34,125 nucleotides of DNA from Actinomadura darangshiensis (GTDB lineage: Bacteria; Actinomycetota; Actinomycetes; Streptosporangiales; Streptosporangiaceae): positions 1-34,125 of the forward strand of contig NZ_SMKY01000075.1 in the NCBI RefSeq assembly GCF_004349235.1, in the 5' to 3' direction. This document shows positions 1-8,474 of the stretch, one piece after another (the stretch's first letter is position 1; every line of letters starts with the position of its first letter). A program made the position numbers and the translations under genes. The notes beneath the pieces are model-generated. The model worked only from the letters and a program-made list of their open reading frames with translations, did no database searches and was not told where the DNA came from.

Positions 1-43
1 CTCCTAGACCGCCTGGCTGCGGGGGCGGGGGGTTAGGTAGGGG

Positions 44-1324
44 CTAGAGGTAGCGGAGCCATAGATATGGGGTCGACAGGGCTACCGTGACCAGGGTGAC
101 GACGATGCCGTAGCGGGTGAAGCGCCAGAAGCTGATCGGGGTGCCGTTGCGGGCGGCGATGCCGAGGACGACCACGTTGGCGCTGGCGCCGATGGCGGTG
201 GCGTTGCCGCCTAGGTCGGCGCCGAGGGCGAGGGCCCACCACAGGACGTGCCCCTCCTCGCCCGGGTGCTGCTGGACGAGGTCGGACACGATCGGGCTCA
301 TCGTCGCGACGTAGGGGATGTTGTCCACGATCGCCGACAGCCCGGCCGACGCCCACAGCAGCAGCATCGCGGCGACGCCGAGCCGGCCGCCGGTCGCGTC
401 GGCGGCGGCCTCGGAGATCTTGCCGATCACGCCGGTCTGCACGAGGCCGCCGACCATCACGAACAGCCCGGCGAAGAACACCAGCGTGGGCCATTCGACC
501 TCGCTGAGCGCCTCCTCGGTGGTCACCCTGGTGGCGGCGACGAGCAGCCCGGCGCCGAGCAGCGCGACCACGGACGGCTCGTAGTGCAGGACGGGGTGCA
601 GCACGAACGCCACGACGACGACGCCGAGGACGGCGAGCCCCTGCGCGAGCAGCCGCCGGTCGGTGATGGCCTCCCGCTCCTCCAGTTCCATGATCTCGGC
701 GGCGAGGTCCGGGTCGTAGCGGAACGCGGCACGGAACAGCCACCGGCACAGCACGCAGAACACGATCATCAGCAGCACGATCAGCGGCGCCAGGTGGACG
801 AGGAAGTCGTTGAACGACAGGCCGCCGCGGCTGGCGATGATGATGTTGGGCGGGTCGCCGACGAGCGTCGCGGTGCCGCCGATGTTGGACGCCATCACCT
901 CGGCGATCAGGTACGGCTCGGGCTTCAGGCCGAGCCGCTCGCAGACGAGGAACGTCACGGGCGCGACCAGCAGGACGGTGGTCACGTTGTCCAGCAGCGC
1001 GGACGCCGTCGCCGTGAGGATGACGAGCATGACCATCAGCCGGTAGGGACGTCCCCGCGCGCGCTTGGCGGCCCAGATCGCCACGTACTCGAACACGCCG
1101 GTGCGCCGCAGCACCGAGACGATGACCATCATGCCGAGCAGCAGGAAGACGACGTTCCAGTCGATCCCGGACTCGGAGGAGAAGAACGCGCCGTCGGCGT
1201 CGGTGACGTGCAGCAGCAGCATCAGGCCCGCGCCGCCGAGCGCCACCGCCGTCCGGTGCACCTTCTCCGACGCGATCAGCACGTAGGCGCAGACGAAGAT
1301 GACGATCGCGGCGGTGGCCTGCAC
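44..1324 (-). CDS. ArsB/NhaD-family (ion transporter superfamily) permease
   Basis: This 426-residue protein is almost entirely hydrophobic, with about 11-12 predicted membrane helices, and fits the ArsB/NhaD branch of the ion transporter superfamily. Members export arsenite or exchange Na+ for H+. Two pseudo-symmetric halves are visible: an N-terminal pair (Asp-Asn at 112-113, then the Gly-rich GGTATLVGDPPNI at 149-161) is echoed in the C-terminal half by VDNIPYV and LGGNATAIGASANVV. The GTG start at 1324 is preceded by AGGAGG eight bases upstream, a strong ribosome site. No arsR or arsC-like neighbour is visible, so an Na+/H+ or other anion/cation role is as likely as arsenite efflux. The family is clear; the substrate is not known. 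Confidence 0.85.
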   Translation of the reverse strand: MQATAAIVIFVCAYVLIASEKVHRTAVALGGAGLMLLLHVTDADGAFFSSESGIDWNVVFLLLGMMVIVSVLRRTGVFEYVAIWAAKRARGRPYRLMVMLVILTATASALLDNVTTVLLVAPVTFLVCERLGLKPEPYLIAEVMASNIGGTATLVGDPPNIIIASRGGLSFNDFLVHLAPLIVLLMIVFCVLCRWLFRAAFRYDPDLAAEIMELEEREAITDRRLLAQGLAVLGVVVVAFVLHPVLHYEPSVVALLGAGLLVAATRVTTEEALSEVEWPTLVFFAGLFVMVGGLVQTGVIGKISEAAADATGGRLGVAAMLLLWASAGLSAIVDNIPYVATMSPIVSDLVQQHPGEEGHVLWWALALGADLGGNATAIGASANVVVLGIAARNGTPISFWRFTRYGIVVTLVTVALSTPYLWLRYL

Positions 1325-1566
1325 GGAGCCTCCTGATCGGCATGCGTCGGACGGGACCTGCCGACCAGACTTCCCGGCGCACCGGGAGCGACTCTAACCC
1401 GGCCCGGGCACCGCGAGCGAAGGCGGGGCCCTGTTGGGCGGGACCGGCGATGGTGGGGTTTTGCCTACCCCGATCGGCGTGCTGGACCCATCCCCGGCCG
1501 TCTCCGCCGTCCGTAGCTTCGTTCCCGAGGCGCTCCACGAGGGGGCACCGGGCGGAGGTGAGGACG

Positions 1567-2364
1567 ATGTTCGGACGCAGGGAACCACGGCCGGCGCAGC
1601 AGGCACCGGGTGAGGCGCTCCGGCTTGAGAACGTGCGCCGCGTGTACGGCGCGGAGGGCAACCAGGTGGTGGCCCTGGACGGCGTGTCGCTGTCGTTGCC
1701 GGTCGGATCGTTCACCGCGGTGATGGGCCCGTCCGGGTCGGGCAAGAGCACGCTGCTGCAGTGCGCGGCGGGCCTGGACCGTCCGTCCGGGGGCCGGGTG
1801 TTCGTGGACGGCGCGGAGCTGACCGGCGACGGGGAGGCCGCGCTGACGAGGTTCCGGCGGCAGCGGATCGGTTTCGTCTTCCAGCAGTTCAACCTGCTGC
1901 CGACGCTGAACGTGATGCAGAACGTGGTGCTGCCCTTGAAGCTCGCGGGCCGCCGGGTCGACAAGGCGCGGGCGCGGGCGGTCCTGGAGCGGGTGGGGCT
2001 CGGGGCGCGGCTCGGCCACCTGCCTTCTGAGCTGTCGGGCGGGCAGCAGCAGCGGGTGGCGATCGCGCGGGCCTTGGTGACCGAGCCGCGGGTGCTGTTC
2101 GCGGACGAGCCGACCGGTGCGCTCGACACCCGCAGCGCCCGGGACGTGCTGGGCCTGCTGCAGGAGTCGGTGCGGATGTTCGGGCAGACGGTGGTGATGG
2201 TGACCCACGACCCGGTCGCCGCGGCGCACGCCAACGCCGTCCTCTACCTGGCGGACGGGCGGATCGTCGGCCACCAGACCGCGCCGACCGCCGAGGCGGT
2301 CGCGGAGCGGATGACGCACCTGGCCGACGAGGTCGAGCGTCAGCGCACGATGGCGGGAGCGTGA
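1567..2364 (+). CDS. ABC transporter ATP-binding protein (MacB/LolD type)
   Basis: This 265-residue protein is the nucleotide-binding subunit of an FtsX-type ABC system. In order it has Walker A GPSGSGKST (54-62), Q-loop (Q106/Q107 in FVFQQFNLLP), signature LSGGQ (156-160), Walker B VLFADE (176-181) and the H-loop His214. The frame stays open upstream to 1342, but the ATG at 1567 sits after GGAGGTGAGG and gives the usual family length, so it is chosen. The stop is followed after one base by the ATG of the permease, implying one transcript and a shared complex. ATPases of this type drive lipoprotein release, peptide export or antimicrobial-peptide resistance. The substrate here cannot be told. 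The 242 bases upstream hold no gene. Confidence 0.93.
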   Translation: MFGRREPRPAQQAPGEALRLENVRRVYGAEGNQVVALDGVSLSLPVGSFTAVMGPSGSGKSTLLQCAAGLDRPSGGRVFVDGAELTGDGEAALTRFRRQRIGFVFQQFNLLPTLNVMQNVVLPLKLAGRRVDKARARAVLERVGLGARLGHLPSELSGGQQQRVAIARALVTEPRVLFADEPTGALDTRSARDVLGLLQESVRMFGQTVVMVTHDPVAAAHANAVLYLADGRIVGHQTAPTAEAVAERMTHLADEVERQRTMAGA

Positions 2365-2365
2365 C

Positions 2366-3724
2366 ATGTTCGGTCTGGCGATGCGTTCCCTGCGCAAGCG
2401 CGCGAGCGCGTTCACGGCGAGTTTCCTCTCGATGTTCCTCGGCTCGGCGATCATCATGGCGTTCGCCTCGATGCTGGACACGGCGTCGGCGGGCGGTGCG
2501 ACCGGCCCCGCGGAGGAGACGCTCTCCACCATGGCGATCGTGGTCGGCGGCTGGGGCCTGCTGCTGGTGGTGTTCGCGGTCACCTCCACGCTGACCCTGT
2601 CGGTGCGGCAGCGGGCGGCGGAGATGGCGCTGCTGAAGAGCGTCGGCGCGACCCCCGGGCAGCTCTCCCGGATGATCGTCGGTGAGGCGGCGGGTCTCGC
2701 GGTGGCGGCGGCGCTGCTCGGGATCGTCCCGGGGATGCTCCTCGGCCGCGGCCTGCTGGGCCTGCTGCACGACACCGGCCAGGTGCCCGGGGACATCGGC
2801 TACAGCTTCGGGTCCGCGGGGCTTTCCATGGGGGTCGGCGTCACGCTGGTGTCGGCGGTCGCGGCCGCGCTGATCAGCGCGCGGCGCGCCACCCGGGTCC
2901 GGGTGGCGGAGTCGATGGCGGCCGCCGCGACCGACCGGGCGAAGCTCGGCAGGAAGCGGATCGTCTTCGCGGTCGTCTTCCTGTTCCTCGCGCTGGACGA
3001 GGCGATCGTCACCGTCACCGTGATGGACGGCGAGGGCAGCAACGCGATGATGACGTCCGGGCAGGCCGACATCTTCGCCGCGATCGGGCTGGCGCTGCTG
3101 GCCCCGGCGATCGTGCGGCGGGTCACGGCGCTGCTGGCCCGGCCGCTGCGGGCGCTCGGCGGGCCGTCCGGCGACCTCGCGATCAGCACCATGCGGAACC
3201 GGACCGGTGCCCTGGCGTCCGCGGTCAGCCCGGTCATTCTGTTCGTCGGCATCGCCGTCGGGACGGTGTACCTCCAGGCCACCGAGAACGCGGCCATGGA
3301 CGCGGCCGGGCTGACCAAGTCGGCCGAGGACAAGAGCATCGAGACGCTCAACTTCGTCGTCACCGGCATGGTGGTGCTGTTCGCCGCGATCATGCTGGTC
3401 AACACGCTGATCGCGGCGACAGCGCACCGGCGCCGCGAGTTCGGCCAGACCCGGCTCGCCGGCGCGACCCCGCGCCAGGTGCTCGGCGCGGTGGCGGTGG
3501 AGTCGGTGGTGCTGACGGTCACCGGCGTGGTCTGCGGGACGGTCGCCTCGGTCTTCACGATCGTGCCCTTCGGCCTCGCCCGCCGCGACTCGGCCACCCC
3601 GGACGGGAGCGTGTGGATCTATGTCGCGGTCGTGGCGCTCGCCGCCGTGCTGACCGGCGCGACGGCCTGCGGCACGACCCGCCGCACGATCCGCGTCCCG
3701 GCCGTGGAGGCCGCGCTGCGCTGA
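2366..3724 (+). CDS. FtsX-like ABC permease
   Basis: This 452-residue membrane partner of the upstream ATPase has an N-terminal helix (about 17-37) and two FtsX-type blocks. The first spans roughly residues 50-185 and ends in the characteristic SARRATRVRVAE segment. The second spans about 290-450 and contains HRRREFGQTRLAGATPRQ, the coupling-helix region after a transmembrane helix. The loops between helices are short and no MacB-type periplasmic core domain is evident, so this is a compact version with both blocks in one chain and very little extracellular mass. The start lies one base after the ATPase stop. A small-molecule or peptide substrate is plausible, but none is shown. The end of the gene runs into a tandem repeat. 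Confidence 0.9.
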   Translation: MFGLAMRSLRKRASAFTASFLSMFLGSAIIMAFASMLDTASAGGATGPAEETLSTMAIVVGGWGLLLVVFAVTSTLTLSVRQRAAEMALLKSVGATPGQLSRMIVGEAAGLAVAAALLGIVPGMLLGRGLLGLLHDTGQVPGDIGYSFGSAGLSMGVGVTLVSAVAAALISARRATRVRVAESMAAAATDRAKLGRKRIVFAVVFLFLALDEAIVTVTVMDGEGSNAMMTSGQADIFAAIGLALLAPAIVRRVTALLARPLRALGGPSGDLAISTMRNRTGALASAVSPVILFVGIAVGTVYLQATENAAMDAAGLTKSAEDKSIETLNFVVTGMVVLFAAIMLVNTLIAATAHRRREFGQTRLAGATPRQVLGAVAVESVVLTVTGVVCGTVASVFTIVPFGLARRDSATPDGSVWIYVAVVALAAVLTGATACGTTRRTIRVPAVEAALR

Positions 3725-3780
3725 CCGGTCGTGTGCTGACCGGTCGTGTGCTGACCGGTCGTGTGCTGACCGGTTGTGCC
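3721..3780 (+). repeat. Tandem direct repeat, 4 x 15 bp
   Basis: Three identical copies of CTGACCGGTCGTGTG (3721-3735, 3736-3750, 3751-3765) are followed by a diverged fourth, CTGACCGGTTGTGCC (3766-3780). The first copy contains the stop codon of the permease gene. The C-to-T change in the fourth copy creates TTGTGC, which fits as the -35 hexamer of the next gene's promoter. Each unit holds the self-complementary core ACCGGT. Confidence 0.95.
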
Positions 3781-3820
3781 GAACGTGGGTGCTCATCCAT
3801 ACTGGGTGAGCACTCACTCA
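3774..3820 (+). promoter_or_regulatory. Promoter with overlapping inverted repeat (putative operator)
   Basis: TTGTGC (3774-3779) and CATACT (3798-3803) are spaced by 18 bases and fit a sigma-70-type promoter. A perfect 7-bp inverted repeat, GTGCTCA (3789-3795) and TGAGCAC (3807-3813), brackets the -10 element. It continues into TGAGCACTCACTCA (3807-3820), which resembles many TetR-family operators. The ribosome site GGAGG follows before ATG 3835. A repressor bound here would block polymerase; no regulator gene is adjacent. Confidence 0.6.
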
Positions 3821-3834
3821 TTTTGGAGGCGGAC

Positions 3835-4659
3835 ATGGCCGACTCGGTGGAGGTCTCGCGCGGCGCGTTCCCGGTGCGGGACGCGGCCGAGGGGCTGCGC
3901 GCGTTCTGGACGAGCGGCCGGAAGGCCGAACGCGCCGCCTACGCGGTCGGTGCCGCGCTCATGCTGTCCGGGCTGCTGCACCTGGTCGTGTTCGCGGTCG
4001 ACGGCGGCCCGTGGACGGGACCGGTGTCCTGGCGCAAGCCCGTCACCTTCGGGCTCTCGTTCGGCCTGACGCTCGTCACCATCGCGTGGGTGAGCTCGTT
4101 CGTCCGGCTCGGCGACCGCGCCCGGAACGTGGTCCTCGGCGTGTTCGCGGCCGACTGCGTCGTCGAGGTCGCCCTCATCACCCTGCAGGCGTGGCGCAAG
4201 GTGCCGTCCCACTTCAACGAGGAGACGGCCTTCGACACCGTCGTCACGCGGATGCTCGCGGCGGGCGGCGGAATCCTCGTCGTCACCCTGGTCACGCTCG
4301 CCGTCGCCTCGTTCCGGCGGAATCCGGAGACCGCGCCCAGCATGCGGCTGGCCGTGCGCGTCGGGTTCGCGGCACTGCTGTTCGCGCTGGCCTCGGGCGC
4401 GGCGATGATCGCCCGTGGCGTGACGAAGGTGGAGTCCGGCGACCAGCAGGCGGCGTACCACATCGTCGCCGCGCTGAAGCCGGCGCACTTCGTGACCATG
4501 CACGCGATCCTCGTCCTGCCGCTGCTGGCCTGGCTGCTCACGTTCACCGGCCTGGCGGAGGCCCGCCGGGTCCGGGGCGTCGCCCTCGCCTCAGCCGCCT
4601 ACTGGATCGTGGCGGCGGTCGTGATCGTCGTCTCCGCGATCCGCTTCGCGACCGCCTGA
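3835..4659 (+). CDS. Multipass membrane protein of unknown function
   Basis: This 274-residue protein has a short charged N-terminus (1-35) and about seven predicted membrane helices. I do not recognise the family. Notable features are a conserved-looking segment after the second helix (SWRKPVTFGLSFGLT), a polar stretch with KVPSHFNEETAFD near 120, and KPAHFVTMHAILVLPLLAWL, a helix with two His residues that could bind a ligand, metal or haem. ATG 3835 is preceded by TTTTGGAGGCGG, a good ribosome site. The frame is open upstream through the 15-bp repeat, but the promoter and ribosome site argue against a longer protein. The operator-like palindrome suggests it is an inducible gene, perhaps a member of a distant TetR regulon. 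Confidence 0.7.
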   Translation: MADSVEVSRGAFPVRDAAEGLRAFWTSGRKAERAAYAVGAALMLSGLLHLVVFAVDGGPWTGPVSWRKPVTFGLSFGLTLVTIAWVSSFVRLGDRARNVVLGVFAADCVVEVALITLQAWRKVPSHFNEETAFDTVVTRMLAAGGGILVVTLVTLAVASFRRNPETAPSMRLAVRVGFAALLFALASGAAMIARGVTKVESGDQQAAYHIVAALKPAHFVTMHAILVLPLLAWLLTFTGLAEARRVRGVALASAAYWIVAAVVIVVSAIRFATA

Positions 4660-4726
4660 TCCGTCCTTCCGGCCGATGCCGGGCGGGGCGCGCCGGGGCA
4701 TACTGGCGCCTTCGGGGGTGGTGCCG

Positions 4727-6517
4727 ATGGGGGAGCGGGAGCGGGACGGACGCCGGATCCTCATGCCGGGCGTCCTGGACGAGGCGGAGCGCGCGGAGCC
4801 GCCGGGCGATCCCGAGCCGGGCCTGGTCCCCGTCCGCGATCCCGGCGACGTCGGCGACCCGGGGACCGCCGGCCGGCCCGGCTCCGAGCGCGACGAGATC
4901 GGCGGCGCCGCCCAGGCCGCCCCGCCGGGCGTCGCCCACTCCAGCGCGGTCATGGCGATCGGGACGGTCTTCGCCCGGCTGACCGGCTTCCTGCGCACCG
5001 TCGTGATCGGCGCCGCGCTCGGCACCGCCCTGCTCGGCGACGCCTACCAGGCCGCCGAGATGATCCCGTACACGGTGTACGAGCTGCTGCTCGGCGGGAT
5101 GCTGGCGAGCGTCTTCGTCCCGTTCCTGGTGAAACGCCGGATGCGGGACGCCGACGGCGGAGCGGCGACCGAGCGGCGCCTGCTCGGCGTCGTCCTCGTC
5201 GCCCTCGCGGTGCTGACCGTGGTGGCCGTGCTGGCGGCCGACCAGCTGATCTCCCTCTACGCGGGCGGATACACCGGACGGCAGCGCGAGGTCACGGTGC
5301 TGCTCACGCGCCTGCTGCTCGTCCAGATCTTCTTCATCGGCGTCAGCGGCCTGGCGAGCACGCTGCTGAACGTCCGGCACCGGTTCGGCGCGCCGATGTG
5401 GGCGCCCGTCGTCAACAACCTGATCACGATGGGCGCGGGCCTGCTCTTCCTCTGGATCGCCGGACGCGGGCAGACCACCGAGACCGTGACCGACGGCCGG
5501 CTGACCCTGCTCGGGCTCGGCTCCGCGTTCGGCACGGTCGCGCAGTGCGGTGTCCTCGCGTGGACGCTGCGGTCGGCGGGATTCCGCTGGCGCCCCCGCC
5601 TCGACCTGCGCGGCGCCGGCTTCGGCGAGGCCGCCCGGACGGCGACATGGATGCTGCTCTACATCGTCGTCGCGCAGGCCGGCGTCCTCGTGACCGCGAA
5701 CGTCGCGACCCGGGCCGGCGCCCCCGGGAGCGGCCTGGCCGCCTACAAGTTCGCCCTCGTCGTCTTCCAGCTCCCGTACGCGATCATCGCGGTCTCGGTC
5801 ATCACGGCGCTGCTCCCGCGGATGAGCGCGCACGTCGCGGACGGGCGGCGCGACCTCGTCCGCGACGACTTCTCGCGCGGCCTCCGGCTGGCGTGCGCCC
5901 TGCTCGTCCCGCTCTGGCTCGGGATGCTGGTGTTCGCGATCCCCGGCTCCGTCACGTTCTTCGCCTACGGCAGCCTCACGGTGGACGGGGCGCGCCGCAT
6001 CGGCGCCATCCTCATGGTGTTCGCCGTGATGGTGCTGCCGTTCACCCTGCACCAGCTGCTCATGCGCGTCTTCTACGCCCTCGGCGACACCCGCACGCCC
6101 GGCCTGATCGCCGTCCCCGCCGGGATCGCGCAGGCGGCCACCGCGCTGGCGCTGCTGCGGTCCGTCCCGGCGCGGCAGGTCGTGGTCGGGCTGCCGGTCG
6201 CCTACGGGCTGTTCTACGCGTTCGGTGCCACGGCCGCCGCGCTCGTCCTGCGCCGGCGGCTCGGCGGGATGGACGGCCGCCGCATCGTCCGCGCGCTCAC
6301 CCGCCTGCACCTGGCCGCCCTGCCCGCCCTCGCCTTCGCGGCGGCGGCCGTGTGGGCGTTCGGGCACCTGCCGGGCGACCGCCTCCCCAGCCTGCTGGCC
6401 CTCCTCGTCGGCGGGCTCGGCGGCGGGGCGCTCTACCTCCTCACGGCCCGCCTGATGAACGTCCCGGAGATCGGCTACTTCACCGCGATGGCCTCCACAC
6501 GCCTGCGCCGCTCCTGA
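4727..6517 (+). CDS. murJ: MurJ/MviN-family lipid II flippase
   Basis: From ATG 4727 the protein is 596 residues with about 14 predicted membrane helices. It belongs to the MOP superfamily MurJ (MviN) family, which moves lipid II across the membrane for peptidoglycan synthesis. A polar cytoplasmic leader of about 70 residues precedes the first helix. That helix contains ARLTGFLRT, which keeps the two Arg residues typical of MurJ helix 1. GDAYQAAEMIP matches the TDAF region, followed by the YELLLGG segment common in actinobacterial members. Unlike M. tuberculosis MviN it has no C-terminal pseudokinase region. An earlier in-frame ATG at 4676 exists, but a CATACT -10-like element at 4699-4704 favours 4727. 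No cell-wall genes adjoin it, so it may be a paralogue rather than the main flippase. Confidence 0.88.
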   Translation: MGERERDGRRILMPGVLDEAERAEPPGDPEPGLVPVRDPGDVGDPGTAGRPGSERDEIGGAAQAAPPGVAHSSAVMAIGTVFARLTGFLRTVVIGAALGTALLGDAYQAAEMIPYTVYELLLGGMLASVFVPFLVKRRMRDADGGAATERRLLGVVLVALAVLTVVAVLAADQLISLYAGGYTGRQREVTVLLTRLLLVQIFFIGVSGLASTLLNVRHRFGAPMWAPVVNNLITMGAGLLFLWIAGRGQTTETVTDGRLTLLGLGSAFGTVAQCGVLAWTLRSAGFRWRPRLDLRGAGFGEAARTATWMLLYIVVAQAGVLVTANVATRAGAPGSGLAAYKFALVVFQLPYAIIAVSVITALLPRMSAHVADGRRDLVRDDFSRGLRLACALLVPLWLGMLVFAIPGSVTFFAYGSLTVDGARRIGAILMVFAVMVLPFTLHQLLMRVFYALGDTRTPGLIAVPAGIAQAATALALLRSVPARQVVVGLPVAYGLFYAFGATAAALVLRRRLGGMDGRRIVRALTRLHLAALPALAFAAAAVWAFGHLPGDRLPSLLALLVGGLGGGALYLLTARLMNVPEIGYFTAMASTRLRRS

Positions 6518-6523
6518 CCGCGC

Positions 6524-7459
6524 TCACGGGGCCGCCTGCTGGAGGCGGGGCGGCGGGCCGTCCAGGATCTCGCCGCCGAGCGCCTCGCGGAGCGCGGCGG
6601 CCGTCGCCTCGGCCTCGGTCCCGTGCACGGCGCAATGAACGGCGGACCCGAGCGCCGGGTGCCGGACGATGTGGAGGGCGGTCTCCTCGTCCATCGTGTA
6701 GACGGTCTCCTGCCAGTCCGAGACATCGGTGACTCGACCGATGACGTCGAGGAACCAGTCCGCCCTGTTGGCCCAGATGACGGCCTTGTCGGGATCGTCG
6801 GTGGCGAGCCGGAGCCAGGTGACCGGGCGGGGGACGGCCCGGTCCGGGAGCCCCGGCCGGACCGTGACCCAGTCCTCGTCACCCTCCACGGGCCGCACCG
6901 GCGCGAGGACGCCCGTCGGCTTCTCCCGGGGCGCGTCCCGCATCACCACCGGCTCGTGGACGAGTTCCCCGGCGACCTGCCGCGCGTACTCGGCGGCCTC
7001 CCGGACGGCGCCCTCGCGGTGGCCGAGCGCGCGCTGGAGCAGGGCCATGGTCTCCGGCTCGGGCGTGGCACCGCCCACGGCCATCATCATCGCGACGAGC
7101 GACATGGGCGCCTCGGTGAGCGACTCCTCCAGTTGCGCGCGCAGCATCTGCTCGGTCCAGACCCGGTACCGCTCGCCCACGACGCTCCGGATCGCGATGG
7201 CCCGCTCGGCCGACTCCGCCCGGACGAACATCGCCTTCGCCCCGACCTCGTCGGCCATCACCTCGATCAGCAGGTTCCCGCCGGACTCGTCGGCGTACAC
7301 GTCCGCGAGCGTCTCACCGCCGAAGCCGCCGTTGCCGTAGTACTCGAACTTCAGGCCGGTCGCCCCGGCGAGTGCGGCCAGGAGCGTCTCGTCGACCTCG
7401 TCCTCGTAGCGCACCAGGAGCGCGCACCGGTACGGGCCTCCGTCCACGGGGGTGATCAT
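6524..7459 (-). CDS. Hypothetical protein, unrecognised family
   Basis: This is a 311-residue soluble protein with no signal peptide or membrane segment. I cannot assign it to a family. Residues 1-90 look alpha/beta (GPYRCALLVRYEDEVDETLLAAL, then FEYYGNGGFGG). A helical middle (about 120-185) contains ALLQRALGHREGAVREAAEYA, which resembles a single HEAT-like unit. The C-terminal part (about 215-311) is alpha/beta with several Trp. ATG 7459 is chosen because a TAGGGT element on the minus strand (7472-7467) lies seven bases upstream, the spacing of leaderless actinobacterial genes. A GTG three codons upstream overlaps that element. The stop lies only six bases from the convergent murJ stop. The gene starts 33 bases after the upstream oxidoreductase but seems to have its own promoter. 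Confidence 0.7.
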   Translation of the reverse strand: MITPVDGGPYRCALLVRYEDEVDETLLAALAGATGLKFEYYGNGGFGGETLADVYADESGGNLLIEVMADEVGAKAMFVRAESAERAIAIRSVVGERYRVWTEQMLRAQLEESLTEAPMSLVAMMMAVGGATPEPETMALLQRALGHREGAVREAAEYARQVAGELVHEPVVMRDAPREKPTGVLAPVRPVEGDEDWVTVRPGLPDRAVPRPVTWLRLATDDPDKAVIWANRADWFLDVIGRVTDVSDWQETVYTMDEETALHIVRHPALGSAVHCAVHGTEAEATAAALREALGGEILDGPPPRLQQAAP

Positions 7460-7489
7460 CCGCGTCACCCTAGCGAGACCATGATCACC
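7451..7489 (-). promoter_or_regulatory. Leaderless promoter framed by 9-bp inverted repeat
   Basis: GGTGATCAT (7451-7459) and ATGATCACC (7481-7489) form a perfect 9-bp inverted repeat with a 21-base spacer. One arm contains the start codon of the hypothetical gene. The spacer holds its minus-strand -10 element TAGGGT (7472-7467). The geometry suggests a dimeric repressor that loops or covers the start region. Confidence 0.55.
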
Positions 7490-7491
7490 TG

Positions 7492-8403
7492 TCAGGCGAG
7501 TGCCCGGAGCCGTTCCATGAGGTGCAGGCGCTCCTCCGGCTCGACGTCGCTCATCCACAGGACGTGCCGGACGTCGAGCTCGTCCAGCGCGGCCAGGTCG
7601 CCGGCCACCTGGTCGGGCGATCCGGTCAGCGGCGCCCGCTCGTCCAGCGGCTTGCCGGTCACGTCGCCGTTCACCTGCACGACCACCGGGAGGGCGGACG
7701 GGTGGTGGCCGGCCGCCTCGGCGGCGCCGCGGAACCGCGCGATGGTGTCGCGCACCATGCCCCACTCGAAGATCACCAGGCTGAGGCCGGTGCCGAGCCG
7801 CGCCGCCCGGTCGATCGAGGCCGGGGCCACGGCGCCGACCAGGACCTCCGGGCCGCCCGGACGCACCGGCTTCGGCCCGATCTCGCTCTCCGGGATCCGG
7901 TGGAACCGGCCGTCGAACCGCACCGGGTCGGGGCCCCACACCGCCCGCATGGCCTCGATGTGCTCGCCGAACCCGGCGCCGCGGCGGCTCATCGGCACGC
8001 CCGCGGCCTCGAACTCCTGCGACATCCAGCCCTGGCCGAGCCCCGCGATCAGCCGTCCGCCGCTCAGCCGGTCGAGCGTCGCGATCCGGCGGGCGAGGAT
8101 GACCGGGTTCTGGAACAGGGAGTCCAGCACGCTCGTGCCGAGCCGGATCCGGCTGGTGCGGGCGGCGACGTAGGTGAGCGTTTCGAGCGGGTCGTAGACG
8201 CTGCCGAACGCCTCCGGCGGGTCCATCACGGGCCCGCCGGGGCCGCCCATCGCGATCGGGACGGTCGGCCGGAGCAGCCGGTCGAACGTCCAGACCGAGC
8301 CGAGCCCGATCCGTTCCGCACCCTCCGCGACCTGTGCGATGGCCTCCGGGGAGGCGTACCGTCCGGACGTCGGGAGGCCGATTCCGAGTTCCACGCGGCT
8401 CAT
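7492..8403 (-). CDS. LLM-class (luciferase-like) F420-dependent oxidoreductase
   Basis: This 303-residue protein folds as a bacterial-luciferase-like TIM barrel. The N-terminal strand (VELGIGLPTSG), EAIAQVAEGAERIGLGSVW, the RIRLGTSVL segment followed by NPVILARRIATLDRLSGGR, and the GLGQGW motif are typical of the F420-dependent branch, which transfers hydride between F420H2 and small substrates. ATG 8403 is preceded by GAGAAGGAGAACGGC, a strong ribosome site, so the earlier in-frame ATG at 8436 is rejected. The gene runs alone, between the hypothetical gene downstream and a DHA2 exporter upstream. The substrate is unknown. FMN-dependent monooxygenase activity is the main alternative. Confidence 0.85.
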   Translation of the reverse strand: MSRVELGIGLPTSGRYASPEAIAQVAEGAERIGLGSVWTFDRLLRPTVPIAMGGPGGPVMDPPEAFGSVYDPLETLTYVAARTSRIRLGTSVLDSLFQNPVILARRIATLDRLSGGRLIAGLGQGWMSQEFEAAGVPMSRRGAGFGEHIEAMRAVWGPDPVRFDGRFHRIPESEIGPKPVRPGGPEVLVGAVAPASIDRAARLGTGLSLVIFEWGMVRDTIARFRGAAEAAGHHPSALPVVVQVNGDVTGKPLDERAPLTGSPDQVAGDLAALDELDVRHVLWMSDVEPEERLHLMERLRALA

Positions 8404-8474
8404 GCCGTTCTCCTTCTCTTGTCGAGCGATCGCCATGGAGACCCGCGGCGCGCGCGAAACTCATCGCAGGGAAG

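Noticed and set aside
44..1324. Arsenite efflux pump ArsB
   Set aside because: The fold fits, but no arsR, arsC or other arsenic gene adjoins it, so the specific function is not claimed.
33..2234. Very long minus-strand open frame (and others such as 1465-2796, 1889-3817, 4544-6367, 12875-15241)
   Set aside because: These are antisense shadows of high-GC genes. Their translations are Arg/Pro/Ala/Gly-rich low-complexity sequence without domains, while the opposite strand has clear families.
3721..3780. Small CRISPR-like array
   Set aside because: The 15-bp units are directly adjacent with no spacers and there are no cas genes.
3613..4659. N-terminally extended membrane protein reading through the 15-bp repeat
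   Set aside because: The extension overlaps the permease gene, encodes repetitive LTGRV units, and contains the promoter and ribosome site of the shorter gene.
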